Of a DNA stretch of 64,000 nt, positions 42,224-51,328 are shown one piece after another (the first letter of the stretch is position 1; the number at the start of each line of letters is the position of its first letter). The stretch comes from Roseomonas acroporae (GTDB lineage: Bacteria; Pseudomonadota; Alphaproteobacteria; Acetobacterales; Acetobacteraceae). Position numbers and translations under genes: made by a program. The stretch covers positions 39,411-103,410 of the forward strand of contig NZ_JALPRX010000071.1 in assembly GCF_023223525.1 (NCBI RefSeq). Direction: 5' to 3'. The notes below the pieces were generated by a model. The model was not told the DNA's origin. It saw only the letters and a program-made list of their open reading frames with translations, and ran no database searches.

Positions 42224-45200
42224 ATGAGCGACGCCCCCGACACCACCGAAGCCCCGGCGGATACTTCCGCCGCGACGGCCACGCTCACCCGCCTGCGCAT
42301 CGCCGGCTTCAAGAGCTTCGCCGAGCCCACCACGGTGGAGGTGCTGCCCGGCCTCACCGGCATCGTCGGCCCGAACGGCTGCGGCAAGTCCAACGTGGTC
42401 GAGGCGCTGCGCTGGGCGATGGGCGAGAGCTCGGCCCGCGCCCTGCGCGGCGGCGAGATGGACGACGTGATCTTCGCCGGCACCGCGACGCGGCCGGGGC
42501 GCAACCTCGCCGAGGTGACGCTGAGCCTGGAGGGCGCCGCCGGCCTCGCCCCGCCGCCGCACGCCGAGGCGGACGAGCTGGAGATCACCCGCCGCATCAG
42601 CCGCGGCGAGGGCTCGGCCTTCCGCGTCAACGGGCGCGAGGTGCGTGGCCGCGACGTGCAGACGCTGTTCGCCGACATCGGCAGCGGCGCCCGCGCCTCG
42701 GCCATGGTCAGCCAGGGCCGCGTCGCGACGCTGATCGCGGCGAAGCCCGAGGAGCGCCGGCAGGTGCTGGAGGAGGCGGCCGGCATCGCCGGGCTGCGCG
42801 CCCGGCGGCACGAGGCGGAGCTGAAGCTGCGCGCCGCCGAGACCAACCTGACCCGCTCCGAGGACCTGCTCGGCCAGCTCGACGCGCAGCGCCAGGGGCT
42901 GCAGCGGCAGGCGCGGCAGGCGGCGCGCTACCGCAACCTCTCCGGCATGGCGCGGGCGGCCGAGGCGGAATGGCTGTCGCTGCTCGACGCGCGGGCGCGC
43001 ACGGCGCAGGCCCAGGCGCGCGCCGGCTTCGACGCGGCGCGCGGCGCCACCGGCGCGGCCGAGGCGGCGGCCGAGGCGGCGGTGCGCCGCGTCTTCGCCG
43101 CCGAGCAGGCCCTGCCGGCCCCGCGCGAGGCCGAGGCGGTGGCGCGCACCGCGCTGGAGCGCCGGCGCGTCGAGTCGGAAGGGCTGGAGGAGGCCGAGCG
43201 GCGGGCGCGGGCGGCGCTGGAGGCGGCCGAGGCCCGACTCGCCCAGATCGCGCTCGACCTCGATCACGCCGGGCGCGCCGAGGGCGACGCGGCGGCGGCG
43301 CTGGCCCGGCTGGAGGCCGAGCACGCCGAGGTGGTCGCCGCGGAGGCAGCCCTGCCGGCGCGCGTGCAGGCGGCGGCCGAGGCGCTGGCGGCGGCCGAGG
43401 CGGCGACGGCCCGGGCCGGCGAGGCGGCGGATGCGGCGGCCGACGCGGCGGCGGCGGCCACGGCCCGGTCGCGCCAGGCGGCGGCGGAGCGGGAGGCGGC
43501 GGAAGCCCGCCTCGCCCGCGCCGCCGAGCGCCATGCGGCGCTGGCCGCCGAACGCGCGGCGGCGGCCGGCATGCAGGTGCCGCCCGAGGCGCTGGCCGGG
43601 GCGGCGGCGGCGGTGAATGCGGCCGAGGCGGCCCGTCTGGCGGCCGGCGAGGAATTGGAGCGCGCCGAGGCGGCGCGCGCGGCGGCGCAGTCGGCGGCGG
43701 CGGAGGCCGCGCGGGCGGCCGAGGCGGCGGCGGCGGAGCGCGAGCGGGCGGAGGCGGCGCAGGCCGCGCTGGCCGAGCGCACCCGGCGCGCCGAGCGCGA
43801 CCACGCGGCGCTGGTGGCCGAGCACGAGGCGGCGCGGCGGGCGCTGGTGCCGGCCGAGCGGCTGGAGGCGGCCGGCGCCGCCCTGGCCGACGCGGAACGG
43901 GCGCTGGCCGAGGCCGCCGCGTCGCTGGAGTCGGCGGAGGCCGCGCGCGCGGCGGCCGAGGAGGAATCCGCCGCCTCGGCACGCCGCCTGACCGGCGCCG
44001 AGGCCACGCGCGCCCAGGCCGAGACCGACCGCGCCACCCTGGCGCAGCGGGCACAGCGCCTGGCCGGGCAGTTGCAGTCGCTCGGCGTGGAACTGGCGAA
44101 GGCAGAGGCGGCACGCGTGCCGGCCGACCGGCTGGCGGCGGCCGAGCGGGCGGCGGCCGAGGCCACCGAAGCCGCCGAGGCCACGCGCGCGGCGCTGGAA
44201 GCGGCGGAAGCCGCGCGCGCCGGGGCGGCCGCGGCCGAGGATGCGGCGCGCCGCGCGGCGGCGGCGGCGGATGCGTCGCGGGCCGGCCTCGCGGCCGAGG
44301 CGGACGGGCTGACCGCCCTGCTGGCCGAGGCGGGCAGCGGCGGCGGCGCGCCGATCCTCGATTCGGTGACGGTGCCGGCGGGGCTGGAGGCGGCGCTCGG
44401 CGCGGCGCTGGGCGAGGCGCTAGAAAGCCCGACCGACCCGGCCGCCCCCCGCCACTGGCGGGCGCTGCCGGCGCTCGACCCGCTCTCGGCGGTGCCCGGC
44501 GATGGTGTGCGGCCGCTCTCGGCGCTGGTGGAGGCGCCGGCCGAACTGGCGCGGGCGCTGTCGCAGGTCGGGCTGCTGCCGGACGGGGCGGACGGCGCGG
44601 CGTGGCAGGCGGCGCTGCGTCCCGGCCAGGCGCTGGTGCGGGCGGATGGCGCGCTGTGGCGCTGGGACGGCCATGTGCTGGCCGCCGGCGCCCCGGGCCC
44701 GGCGGCGGCGCGGCTGCGCCAGCGCAACCGGCTGCGCGCGGTGCGCGACGAGCTGGCCGCCGCCGAGGCCGAGGCGGCACGGACGGCAACGGCCGGCCGG
44801 GAGGCGGCCGAGGCGGCGAAGACGGCCACGGCGCGCGAGGCGGCGGCGCGGGAGGCGCGCCGCTTGGCCGAGGCACGGCTCGGGGAGGCGCGTTCCGCCC
44901 TCTCGGCGCTGGCGGCGCGCGAGGCCGAGGCGGCGGGCCGGGTGGCGGCGCTGACGCCGCAGCGCGACCGGCTGCTGGCCGAGCGCGACGAGACGGCGGC
45001 GGCGCTCCGGGCGGCCGAGGCCACGCTCGCCGGCCTGCCGGAGATCGCCGCCCTGCGCGCGGCGCGCGGCGAGGCGGCGCGGGCGGCGAACGCGGCGGCG
45101 CAGGCGCTGGAGGCGGCGCGTGGGGCGCGTCGTCGGGCGGATCAGGGATTGCAGGAGGCCCGGGCGGCGCAGTCGCGCCTCGCCGCGCAGGGGGCGGAGG

Positions 45201-46816
45201 CGGAGAGCCGCGCCGCCGCCCTGGCGCCGCAGCGCGAGCGGCTGGATGGCGAGCTGGCGACGCTGCGGCAGGCCCTGGCGGACGCGTCGGCGGCCGTCGC
45301 GGCCCTGCCGGCGCCGGAGGCGGTGCGGACGGCGCGCGACGCGGCGGCGGCCGAGGCCGCGCGGGCCATGGCGGCGGAGGCGGCGGCGCGGGAGGCGCGC
45401 CGGGCGGCCGAGTCGGCGCTGGAAGCGGCGCGCGCGGAATCCGCCCGTCTGGCGGCGGCGGCGAGCGAGGCGGCAAGCCTGCTGGCGGCGATCGAGCCGC
45501 AGCTCGCCGCCCGCACGGCGGAGCTGGCCGAGGCGGAGGCCGCGCTGGCGGCGCTGCGCGAGGCCGAGGCCGGGCTGGCCGATCCCGAGGCGGCGCGCGC
45601 GACGCTGGAGGCCGCGCGCGAGGCGCTGGCCGCGGCGCGCGGCGAGGAGGCGGCGGCGCGCGCCGCCCGCTTCGCGCTGGAGGGCGAGGATGCGCGGCTC
45701 GCCGCCCGCCGTGCGGCGCTGTCGGGCGAGGCGGCGGCCTGGGGCACGCGCCGGACGGATGCGGCCGGGCGCGTCGGGGAATTGCGCCGCCGCCGGGATG
45801 CGGCGGCGGCCGAGCGCGAGTCGGTGGCCGAGGCGCCGGAGGCCGCCGAGGCCCGCCGCCGGGAGGGCGGCCGCCTCCTGGCCGAATCCGAGGCCGCCCA
45901 CCGCGCCGCCGCCGCCGCGCTGCTCGCCGCCGAGACCGAGGCGCGCGAGGCGGCCGAGGCGCGGCGCGCGGCCGATGCCGCCTTCGCCGCGGCGCGCGAG
46001 GCGCAGGTCAGGGCCGAGAGCCTGCTGGCCCAGGCCGATGCCGCCGCCGCCACGGTGGCCGGGCGCGTGGCCGAGCGCCTCGGCGCCACGCCGCTGCCGC
46101 CGCCCGGCCCGGAGCTGACCGATGCCGCCGAGGAGAAGGCGCGGCGCAAGGCCGAGCGGCTGCTGCGCGAGCGCGAGGAGATGGGCCCGGTCAACCTGCG
46201 CGCCGAGGACGAGGTGACCGAGATCGAGGCCCGCATCGGCGGCATCGAGCGCGAGCGCGAGGAGATCGGCGCCGCCATCGCCAAGCTGCGCGGCTCGGTC
46301 GGCCACCTGAACCGCGAGGGCCGGGAGCGGCTGCGCGCCGTGTTCCAGCGCGTGGACACGGAATTCCGCGCCCTGTTCGGCCGCCTGTTCGGCGGCGGCC
46401 GGGCGCACCTGGCGCTGGTCGGCTCCGACGACCCGCTGGAGGCGGGACTGGAGATCTACGCCGAGCCGCCGGGCAAGAAGCTCGCCGCCCTGTCGCTGCT
46501 CTCGGGCGGCGAGCAGGCGCTGACGGCGCTGTCCCTGGTCTTCGCCGTGTTCCGCTGCAACCCGGCGCCGGTCTGCGTGCTCGACGAGGTGGACGCGCCG
46601 CTCGACGACGCCAACGTGGAGCGGCTCTGCGACCTGCTGGAGGCGATGGCGGTGGAGGCGGGCACGCGCTTCCTGGTCGTCACCCACCACGCCCTGACCA
46701 TGGGGCGGATGCACCGGCTGTACGGGGTGACGATGCAGGAGCGCGGCGTCTCCCGCCTGCTCTCGGTGGATCTCGGGCGGGCGGTGGAGATGGCGGAGGC
46801 GCCGCGCGGGGGCTGA
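42224..46816 (+). CDS. smc: Chromosome segregation protein SMC (very long form)
   Basis: A 1530-residue SMC ATPase; bacterial SMCs are usually near 1150-1200. Head N: TRLRIAGFKSFAEPTTVEVLPGLTGIVGPNGCGKSNVVEALRWAMGE (Walker A at about 50-57). Two extremely Ala/Glu/Arg-rich coiled-coil arms flank a short hinge around residues 705-830 (ILDSVTVPAGLEAALGAALGEAL to GHVLAAGAPGPAAARLRQRN). Head C: signature LSLLSGGEQALTALSLVFAVFR and Walker B PVCVLDEVDAPLDDANVERL. It organises and segregates chromosomes with ScpA/ScpB. The ATG at 42224 is chosen; in-frame sequence upstream is repeat-derived. The extreme codon bias makes long open frames on the other frames, which are not genes. Confidence 0.95.
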   Translation: MSDAPDTTEAPADTSAATATLTRLRIAGFKSFAEPTTVEVLPGLTGIVGPNGCGKSNVVEALRWAMGESSARALRGGEMDDVIFAGTATRPGRNLAEVTLSLEGAAGLAPPPHAEADELEITRRISRGEGSAFRVNGREVRGRDVQTLFADIGSGARASAMVSQGRVATLIAAKPEERRQVLEEAAGIAGLRARRHEAELKLRAAETNLTRSEDLLGQLDAQRQGLQRQARQAARYRNLSGMARAAEAEWLSLLDARARTAQAQARAGFDAARGATGAAEAAAEAAVRRVFAAEQALPAPREAEAVARTALERRRVESEGLEEAERRARAALEAAEARLAQIALDLDHAGRAEGDAAAALARLEAEHAEVVAAEAALPARVQAAAEALAAAEAATARAGEAADAAADAAAAATARSRQAAAEREAAEARLARAAERHAALAAERAAAAGMQVPPEALAGAAAAVNAAEAARLAAGEELERAEAARAAAQSAAAEAARAAEAAAAERERAEAAQAALAERTRRAERDHAALVAEHEAARRALVPAERLEAAGAALADAERALAEAAASLESAEAARAAAEEESAASARRLTGAEATRAQAETDRATLAQRAQRLAGQLQSLGVELAKAEAARVPADRLAAAERAAAEATEAAEATRAALEAAEAARAGAAAAEDAARRAAAAADASRAGLAAEADGLTALLAEAGSGGGAPILDSVTVPAGLEAALGAALGEALESPTDPAAPRHWRALPALDPLSAVPGDGVRPLSALVEAPAELARALSQVGLLPDGADGAAWQAALRPGQALVRADGALWRWDGHVLAAGAPGPAAARLRQRNRLRAVRDELAAAEAEAARTATAGREAAEAAKTATAREAAAREARRLAEARLGEARSALSALAAREAEAAGRVAALTPQRDRLLAERDETAAALRAAEATLAGLPEIAALRAARGEAARAANAAAQALEAARGARRRADQGLQEARAAQSRLAAQGAEAESRAAALAPQRERLDGELATLRQALADASAAVAALPAPEAVRTARDAAAAEAARAMAAEAAAREARRAAESALEAARAESARLAAAASEAASLLAAIEPQLAARTAELAEAEAALAALREAEAGLADPEAARATLEAAREALAAARGEEAAARAARFALEGEDARLAARRAALSGEAAAWGTRRTDAAGRVGELRRRRDAAAAERESVAEAPEAAEARRREGGRLLAESEAAHRAAAAALLAAETEAREAAEARRAADAAFAAAREAQVRAESLLAQADAAAATVAGRVAERLGATPLPPPGPELTDAAEEKARRKAERLLREREEMGPVNLRAEDEVTEIEARIGGIEREREEIGAAIAKLRGSVGHLNREGRERLRAVFQRVDTEFRALFGRLFGGGRAHLALVGSDDPLEAGLEIYAEPPGKKLAALSLLSGGEQALTALSLVFAVFRCNPAPVCVLDEVDAPLDDANVERLCDLLEAMAVEAGTRFLVVTHHALTMGRMHRLYGVTMQERGVSRLLSVDLGRAVEMAEAPRGG

Positions 46817-46864
46817 TCCTCCGGGGCCGTGCCGCCCGGAGTTGTTCCAGAGAGCCGTTCCAGA

Positions 46865-46954
46865 GAGCCGCTTCCGGCCCGACCGCATCGGGCCGGAACG
46901 GCTCCGGCCGCTGCTCCGGCGCATCTTCCGGGCCGCTGGGCCTGGAAATGCTCC
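46865..46954. repeat. Dispersed repeat, family 2, copy C (inverted, diverged)
   Basis: On the reverse strand this reads GGAGCATTTCCAGGCC, a variable middle, then GGAGCCGTTCCGGCCCGATGCGGTCGGGCCGGAAGCGGCTC, matching copies A and B with a one-base insertion in the second arm. It follows smc and could end its transcript. The rest of the gap to 47116 shows AAGGAG at 47101-47106, the ribosome-binding site of the next small gene. Confidence 0.75.
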
Positions 46955-47116
46955 GGGGGCCCGCCCCGCCCCGGCGGGCGAGCCCCGCCCCGCCGGGAAC
47001 GCCCGCGCGTGTCCCGCCGGCGACGCATCGCGGCGAAACCGTGGCATCTGGCCGGCCGGGGGTTCCGGCAGCGGCCGGGCGCGACTATCTCCCGCCGCAG
47101 AAGGAGTATCCGCCTG

Positions 47117-47386
47117 ATGCAGCTCGACCCGGAGGGCATGGCCCCCGAAGACCTCAGCCACGCCGGCGCGGTGATCGACAAGGCCATCGAGTACATGCTG
47201 GAGCAGAACATCGCCTCGATCTCGATCGCCTCGGCGCTGCTCGGCGGGGCGCTCGGGCTGCTCTCGCGCACGCTGGACGACCGCGCCGTGGCCGGCATCC
47301 TGCGCAGCGCGCTGCGCTCGGTGGAGAGCGGCGAATTGCGCGCCATGCGGCAGGCGCCGCCGCCGGGCGCCTCGGTGCCGGGCTGA
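47117..47386 (+). CDS. Small hypothetical protein (89 aa)
   Basis: An 89-residue protein beginning MQLDPEGMAPEDLSHAGAVI, with AAGGAG 10 nt upstream. It is predicted helical; the central LEQNIASISIASALLGGALGLLSRTLDDRAVAGILRSAL is moderately hydrophobic but not a clear membrane anchor. It lies between smc and rpmB on the same strand. I do not recognise the family and infer no function; the good ribosome-binding site and codon use argue that it is real. Confidence 0.7.
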   Translation: MQLDPEGMAPEDLSHAGAVIDKAIEYMLEQNIASISIASALLGGALGLLSRTLDDRAVAGILRSALRSVESGELRAMRQAPPPGASVPG

Positions 47387-47590
47387 GCGGTACGGGCCGG
47401 CCATCGCGGCGCGGCATCCACCGAACCGCCGCGGTGCGGCGTCCGCCGGGGCGCCGCATGGCTTGACGCGGCGGGTCGGCTCGGTCATACGCCTGCCCCT
47501 CAACCGTTCCCCCGCGCGCGGTGCGACCGTGCGCGGGCGCCCCCGCGTTGCCGCTCGGGGCGCCCCTTGCGAGATTCAGGAGTACGCGTC

Positions 47591-47893
47591 ATGGCCCGCC
47601 GCTGCGGTATCACCGGCAAGGGCGTGCTGACCGGCAACAACGTCAGCCACGCCAACAACAAGACCCGGCGCCGCTTCCTGCCGAACCTGCAGGAGACGTC
47701 GTTCTTCTCCGACGTGCTCGGCACCAGCATCCGCCTGCGCCTGACCACGCACGGCATCCGCACGGTGGAGCACAATGGCGGCCTCGACAGCTTCCTGCTG
47801 GAGACGCCGGACCGCCGCCTGCCGACCGAGGCGATCACGCTGAAGCGCCGCATCGCGCGCGCCCAGGCCAAGAAGGCCGCCGCCGCGGCCTGA
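47591..47893 (+). CDS. rpmB: 50S ribosomal protein L28
   Basis: A 100-residue ribosomal protein: [34 protein letters not shown] is the conserved start, followed by [56 protein letters not shown]. The conserved RCxITGKG and SHANNKTKRRF-type blocks identify bacterial L28 in its alphaproteobacterial long form (about 95-100 aa). The ATG at 47591 gives the canonical N-terminus. The last 22 bp, including the stop, are duplicated immediately downstream. Confidence 0.97.
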   Translation: MARRCGITGKGVLTGNNVSHANNKTRRRFLPNLQETSFFSDVLGTSIRLRLTTHGIRTVEHNGGLDSFLLETPDRRLPTEAITLKRRIARAQAKKAAAAA

Positions 47894-47923
47894 AGCAAGA
47901 CGGCCGCCGCCGCGGCCTGAAGC
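47875..47923. repeat. Duplicated 3' end of rpmB
   Basis: A 22-bp segment coding for the final Ala codons and the TGA of rpmB (47875-47896) is repeated at 47902-47923 with a 27-bp period. The duplication lies after the stop, so the protein is unchanged. Together with neighbouring short repeats it points to replication slippage. Confidence 0.8.
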
Positions 47924-48107
47924 CGGCACGGGGCGCGCCGCACGGGCGGCCGCCCTGGCCGATGTGGGACGCTGCCATGCCGGGGCCTTGTCCCGGCGGG
48001 CTTCCGCGACGTGCGGGCGCGCCGCCGCGGGCGCGCACCGGCTCGTGAGGCGCCATCGCGGTGCCGGTTAACCCGGCATCAGGGTTTGTCGCATTACTGA
48101 TGCCGGC

Positions 48108-48971
48108 ATGCCCGAGAATCCCGTTTTCCTGGCTGTCTGTGCCCTGGTCCTGTCGCTCCTGGCAGGGGCCTGCCTGCACTATCGCCGGCGGCTCCGGCAT
48201 TGCGAGGCGGCGTTGGCGGAGGCGCGGCGCGGCCTCGCGGCCGGCGGACGTTGCCTGGGGCTGGTGGCCAGGGAATTGCGCGTGCCGGCCTTCGGCATGC
48301 TGGGCCATGCGGAGCGGCTTGGGGCGCAGTCGCCCGAGGCGGCGCCCGAGGCGGTCAGCGTCGGCGCGCTGGCCATCGCCGCCATGGCGCGCGAGCTGCT
48401 GCGGCTGACCGAGGACGTCGCCGACCTTGCCGCGGCCGAGGCCGGGCCCGGCGTGGTGGCGCCGGAGGCCTTTCCCGTGGCGCCCCTGCTGCGCGAGGTG
48501 ACGGAGACGGTGGGCAGCCTGCTCGGCCCCGCCTGCCGGCACTGGCGGATCGCGCGGGAGCTGGAGGTCGCCACCCTGCATGCCGACCGGCGGGCGTTGC
48601 ACGGCGTCCTGTCCCATGTGCTGACCCGGGCGGCGCGGCTGTCGCGGGATGGCGACTTCATCGCGCTGCGCCTCCTGCGCACCGCCGACACCGTCTCGCT
48701 GATCGTCGAGGACGAGGGGATGGGCGCGGGCGCCGGGGATCTCGCGGTGGACGCGGCGGCGGGGGACGAGGCGATGCGCACCCGCGGCATGGGCTTCGGC
48801 CTGGCCATGGCGCAGCGCCTGATGCGCGCCCATGGTGGCGAGCTGCGGCTGGAGGCGGTGCCGGGCGTGGGCACGCGCACCTGGCTGACCCTGCCCGGCA
48901 CGTGCCTGGTGGAAGCGCGGCCGCTGCCGGCGCGCCCGTCCGTCGGCGCGCTGGTCGCCGCGCCGGGTTGA
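48108..48971 (+). CDS. Histidine-kinase-like protein with degenerate H and N boxes
   Basis: A 287-residue protein with one N-terminal membrane helix (residues 5-24) and the layout of a small sensor kinase: a dimerisation helix pair (about 50-115) and a HATPase_c domain (about 155-260). The G1 box is VEDEGMGAG and the G2 region GMGFGLAMAQRLMRAHGGELRLEAVPGVGTRTWLTLP. However, the H-box, usually SHELRTPL, reads ARELRVPA, with Arg in place of the phospho-acceptor His, and the N-box reads VLTRAARLS with Arg where Asn normally binds Mg-ATP. It may be a pseudokinase or scaffold. No response regulator gene is adjacent. Confidence 0.8.
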   Translation: MPENPVFLAVCALVLSLLAGACLHYRRRLRHCEAALAEARRGLAAGGRCLGLVARELRVPAFGMLGHAERLGAQSPEAAPEAVSVGALAIAAMARELLRLTEDVADLAAAEAGPGVVAPEAFPVAPLLREVTETVGSLLGPACRHWRIARELEVATLHADRRALHGVLSHVLTRAARLSRDGDFIALRLLRTADTVSLIVEDEGMGAGAGDLAVDAAAGDEAMRTRGMGFGLAMAQRLMRAHGGELRLEAVPGVGTRTWLTLPGTCLVEARPLPARPSVGALVAAPG

Positions 48972-49023
48972 GGCGGCCGAGGCAGGGCCGCGTTCCTGGC
49001 GGCGCCGCCCGGTCCAGCCTCGA

Positions 49024-49737
49024 TCACCGGGGCGGCGTCATGGGCGCCCTGCGGCCGCCATGGTCGGCCGACCAGCCCGCCGGGTCGCGCAGGAACCGCT
49101 CGATCACGTCCCGGTCCGCCGGGGAGAGCAGCGTTTCGCCCGCTTCCGGGCGCAGCACGTCGTCCCAGCTGGCCAGCGCGTGCAGCGACAGGCCCAGATG
49201 CTCGAGGCGCGCATCCCAGCCGGGAAAGGCGCGGTTGTGGAACAGCACCAGCGCGTCGGACAGCCGCATCCCGGCGGTCCGCAACCCCTGGGCGAAGGCG
49301 ACCTTGCTGGCCGCGTCGGTCGCGAGGTCGTCCACCAGCAGCACCCGCGAGCCCTCCGGCGCACCACCTTCGACCTGGGCGTGGCGCCCGATGCCCAGGG
49401 GTCGCTTGCGGACGTAGAGCAGCGGCAGGCCGAGCCGGTCCGCGATCCAGGATGCCCAGGGGATGCCGGCCGTCTCCCCCCCCGCGACGGCGTCGAAGGG
49501 CGGCGCGGCGCCGAAGCGCTGCCGGAGGTAGTCCAGGGCCAGGGCGATGGCCCCGGCGCGCAGGTGCGGCATGCCCAGCAGGCGCCGGCAGTCCACGTAG
49601 ACGGGGCTGGCCCAGCCCGCCGCCAGCACGAAGGGGCGGTCATGGCTGACCTGGACCGCCCCTGCCTCCAGCAGGAGCCTGGCCATCCCGGCACCCGTCC
49701 CGGCGGGGGCGGCACCGGCGCCGTCCGCGCCCGTCAT
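49024..49737 (-). CDS. pyrE: Orotate phosphoribosyltransferase
   Basis: A 237-residue type I phosphoribosyltransferase. Blocks: GAVQVSHDRPFVLAAGWASPVYVDCRRLLGMP, VAGGETAGIPWASWIADRLGLPLLYVRKRPLGIGRHAQVEG (substrate loop and catalytic Lys/Arg region) and the PRPP motif RVLLVDDLATDAASKVAFAQGLR. It makes OMP from orotate and PRPP. It lies 172 bp downstream of the ureidohydrolase at the end of an apparent operon with PyrD and PyrK homologues, so it may serve orotate salvage. It may equally be the cell's only pyrE. The first 18 residues are Ala/Gly-rich and the start could be the Met at residue 18. Confidence 0.92.
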   Translation of the reverse strand: MTGADGAGAAPAGTGAGMARLLLEAGAVQVSHDRPFVLAAGWASPVYVDCRRLLGMPHLRAGAIALALDYLRQRFGAAPPFDAVAGGETAGIPWASWIADRLGLPLLYVRKRPLGIGRHAQVEGGAPEGSRVLLVDDLATDAASKVAFAQGLRTAGMRLSDALVLFHNRAFPGWDARLEHLGLSLHALASWDDVLRPEAGETLLSPADRDVIERFLRDPAGWSADHGGRRAPMTPPR

Positions 49738-49909
49738 CGGCCGTCCTCCCGGATGTCCCGGGCCGCGTCTCCGCCACCCTGCGCCGGGGCATCCGCCGCG
49801 GCGGCCGTCGGCACCGGAGCGGCGCGCCGGCAGGCGGGAACGCCCGGGGGCGCGGATCCGCCCGGACGGCGGGACGCGATCGGGGCGGTCGCAGCGTCCG
49901 CCGGCATGG

Positions 49910-51328
49910 TCAGGCGGCCCCCTCGGTCAGGGCGAGCCGCAGCACCTCGGCACCGGCCATGAAATCCTCCATCTCCATCGCCTCCCGCGGGTTGTGGGAG
50001 CCGTTCTCGTTGCGCACGAAGAGCATGACGCTGGGCACGCCGGCATTGCTGAAGACGGCCGCGTCGTGGCCCGCCCCGCTGGCCATGGGCTCGTCGGGCA
50101 GGCCCAGGCGGCGGACGATGCCGCGCAGCCGCCCGATCCAGCCCGGGTCCATCACCGCCGGCGCGGTGTCCAGGCGCCGCTCCGCCGCGAAGCGCACGCC
50201 GCGCTCCGCCTCGACGCGGCCGCACTCCTCCACGAACAGCGCATGGAACGCCTCCAGCGTCGCCTGGGACTGGCTGCGCGCCTCGAAGGAGAAGCGCAGC
50301 CGGCCGGGGATTCGGGCGATGGCGTGCTCGGCCGGGTCGGTGCCCAGCACCCCGGTCGTCACCACGAGGTCGTGGCCCTGGCCGAGCATCGCCTGCCAGT
50401 GCCCGTCCAGCCGGTGCAGCAGGTCGGCGGCGGCGAACACCGCGTCGTGGCGCAGCCAGCGCGGCACCGCGCCGGAATGGCCGGCCTCGCCGAGGCAGGT
50501 GACGCTGCGGTGGCGGACATTGCCGCGGATGCCGGTCACCACCGAGACGGGCAGGCGGCGGGCGACCAGCACCGGCCCCTGCTCGATGTGCAGCTCCAGC
50601 CAGGCCGAGAGCGAGGCCGGGTCCAGCAGCGCCTCGCCGCGCCCGATCCGCGCCACGTCGGCGCCGGCCTCGGCCATGCAGTCGCGCAGGGTGCGGCCGG
50701 TGACGGCGTGCGGCAGGGCGAGGTCGGCCGGGGAGAGCTGCCCGAACAGCGCTGAGGAGCCCATGTAGGCCCGGCCGAAGGCGGCGCTCTCCTCGCCGCG
50801 CAGCGCGTAGAGGCGGATGGCGCGGCGGGGCGCGAAGCCTTCGGCCCGCAGCCGCGCCAGCGCCATCAGCCCGGCGATCACCCCCGCCGCGCCGTCGAAA
50901 TTGCCGCCCTGCGGCACGGAATCGAGGTGCGAGCCGCAGGCCAGGGCGGGCAGGGCGGGATCGCTGCCGGGCAGGGTGACGACCAGGTTGGCGCCGGCGT
51001 CGCGCGCCGTCTCCAGCCCGTGCCGGCGCGCCGCCGCCTCGACGAGGTCGAGCGCCGCGCTCTCGCCGGCGCCGTAGCTGTCGCGGGTGATGCCGACGCC
51101 GTCGTCGCCGGCGCGGCGCAGCGCGTCGAACAATTCCTCCGCCAGGGCGCGGCTCGCGGCGGCGGCCTCGCCCAGCCAGGGAGGCGCCTCGGTCGATCCG
51201 GGGGCCGGTCCGGAAACCGGCGCCGCGGCGGCCGCGCCGCCCGGCGCGGGTGGCATCGTGACGCCCGGCGCGGATGACGTCGTGGCGCCCGGCACCGCCG
51301 GCGCGGCGCCCGTCCGGTCCGCCGTCAT
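49910..51328 (-). CDS. M20 family ureidohydrolase (N-carbamoyl-amino acid hydrolase/allantoate amidohydrolase type)
   Basis: A 472-residue Zn-dependent amidohydrolase of the hydantoinase/carbamoylase group. The first 50 residues are Ala/Pro/Gly-rich, encoded partly by 24-bp tandem DNA (51239-51300). Metal ligands: His/Asp in ACGSHLDSVPQGGNFDGAAGV, the Glu pair in LRGEESAAFG, His in LELHIEQGPVL, and His in SGAGHDAAVFS; GEAGHSGAVP marks the dimerisation lid. Such enzymes hydrolyse N-carbamoyl amino acids, ureidosuccinate, beta-ureidopropionate or allantoate. The ATG overlaps the pyrD stop as ATGA. Next to PyrD/PyrK, N-carbamoyl-aspartate is the natural guess, but this is inference. Confidence 0.92.
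   Translation of the reverse strand: MTADRTGAAPAVPGATTSSAPGVTMPPAPGGAAAAAPVSGPAPGSTEAPPWLGEAAAASRALAEELFDALRRAGDDGVGITRDSYGAGESAALDLVEAAARRHGLETARDAGANLVVTLPGSDPALPALACGSHLDSVPQGGNFDGAAGVIAGLMALARLRAEGFAPRRAIRLYALRGEESAAFGRAYMGSSALFGQLSPADLALPHAVTGRTLRDCMAEAGADVARIGRGEALLDPASLSAWLELHIEQGPVLVARRLPVSVVTGIRGNVRHRSVTCLGEAGHSGAVPRWLRHDAVFAAADLLHRLDGHWQAMLGQGHDLVVTTGVLGTDPAEHAIARIPGRLRFSFEARSQSQATLEAFHALFVEECGRVEAERGVRFAAERRLDTAPAVMDPGWIGRLRGIVRRLGLPDEPMASGAGHDAAVFSNAGVPSVMLFVRNENGSHNPREAMEMEDFMAGAEVLRLALTEGAA

Noticed and set aside
42708..45476. 922-codon open frame antisense to smc
   Set aside because: The translation is dominated by Pro/Ala/Arg and mirrors the smc coiled-coil codons; no motif or ribosome-binding site.
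42970..47466. Very long open frame (about 1500 codons) in another plus-strand frame of smc
   Set aside because: The translation is almost pure Gly/Arg/Ala and has no domain; it results from the extreme GC-rich, Ala-coding bias of smc, whose own frame has complete SMC heads.
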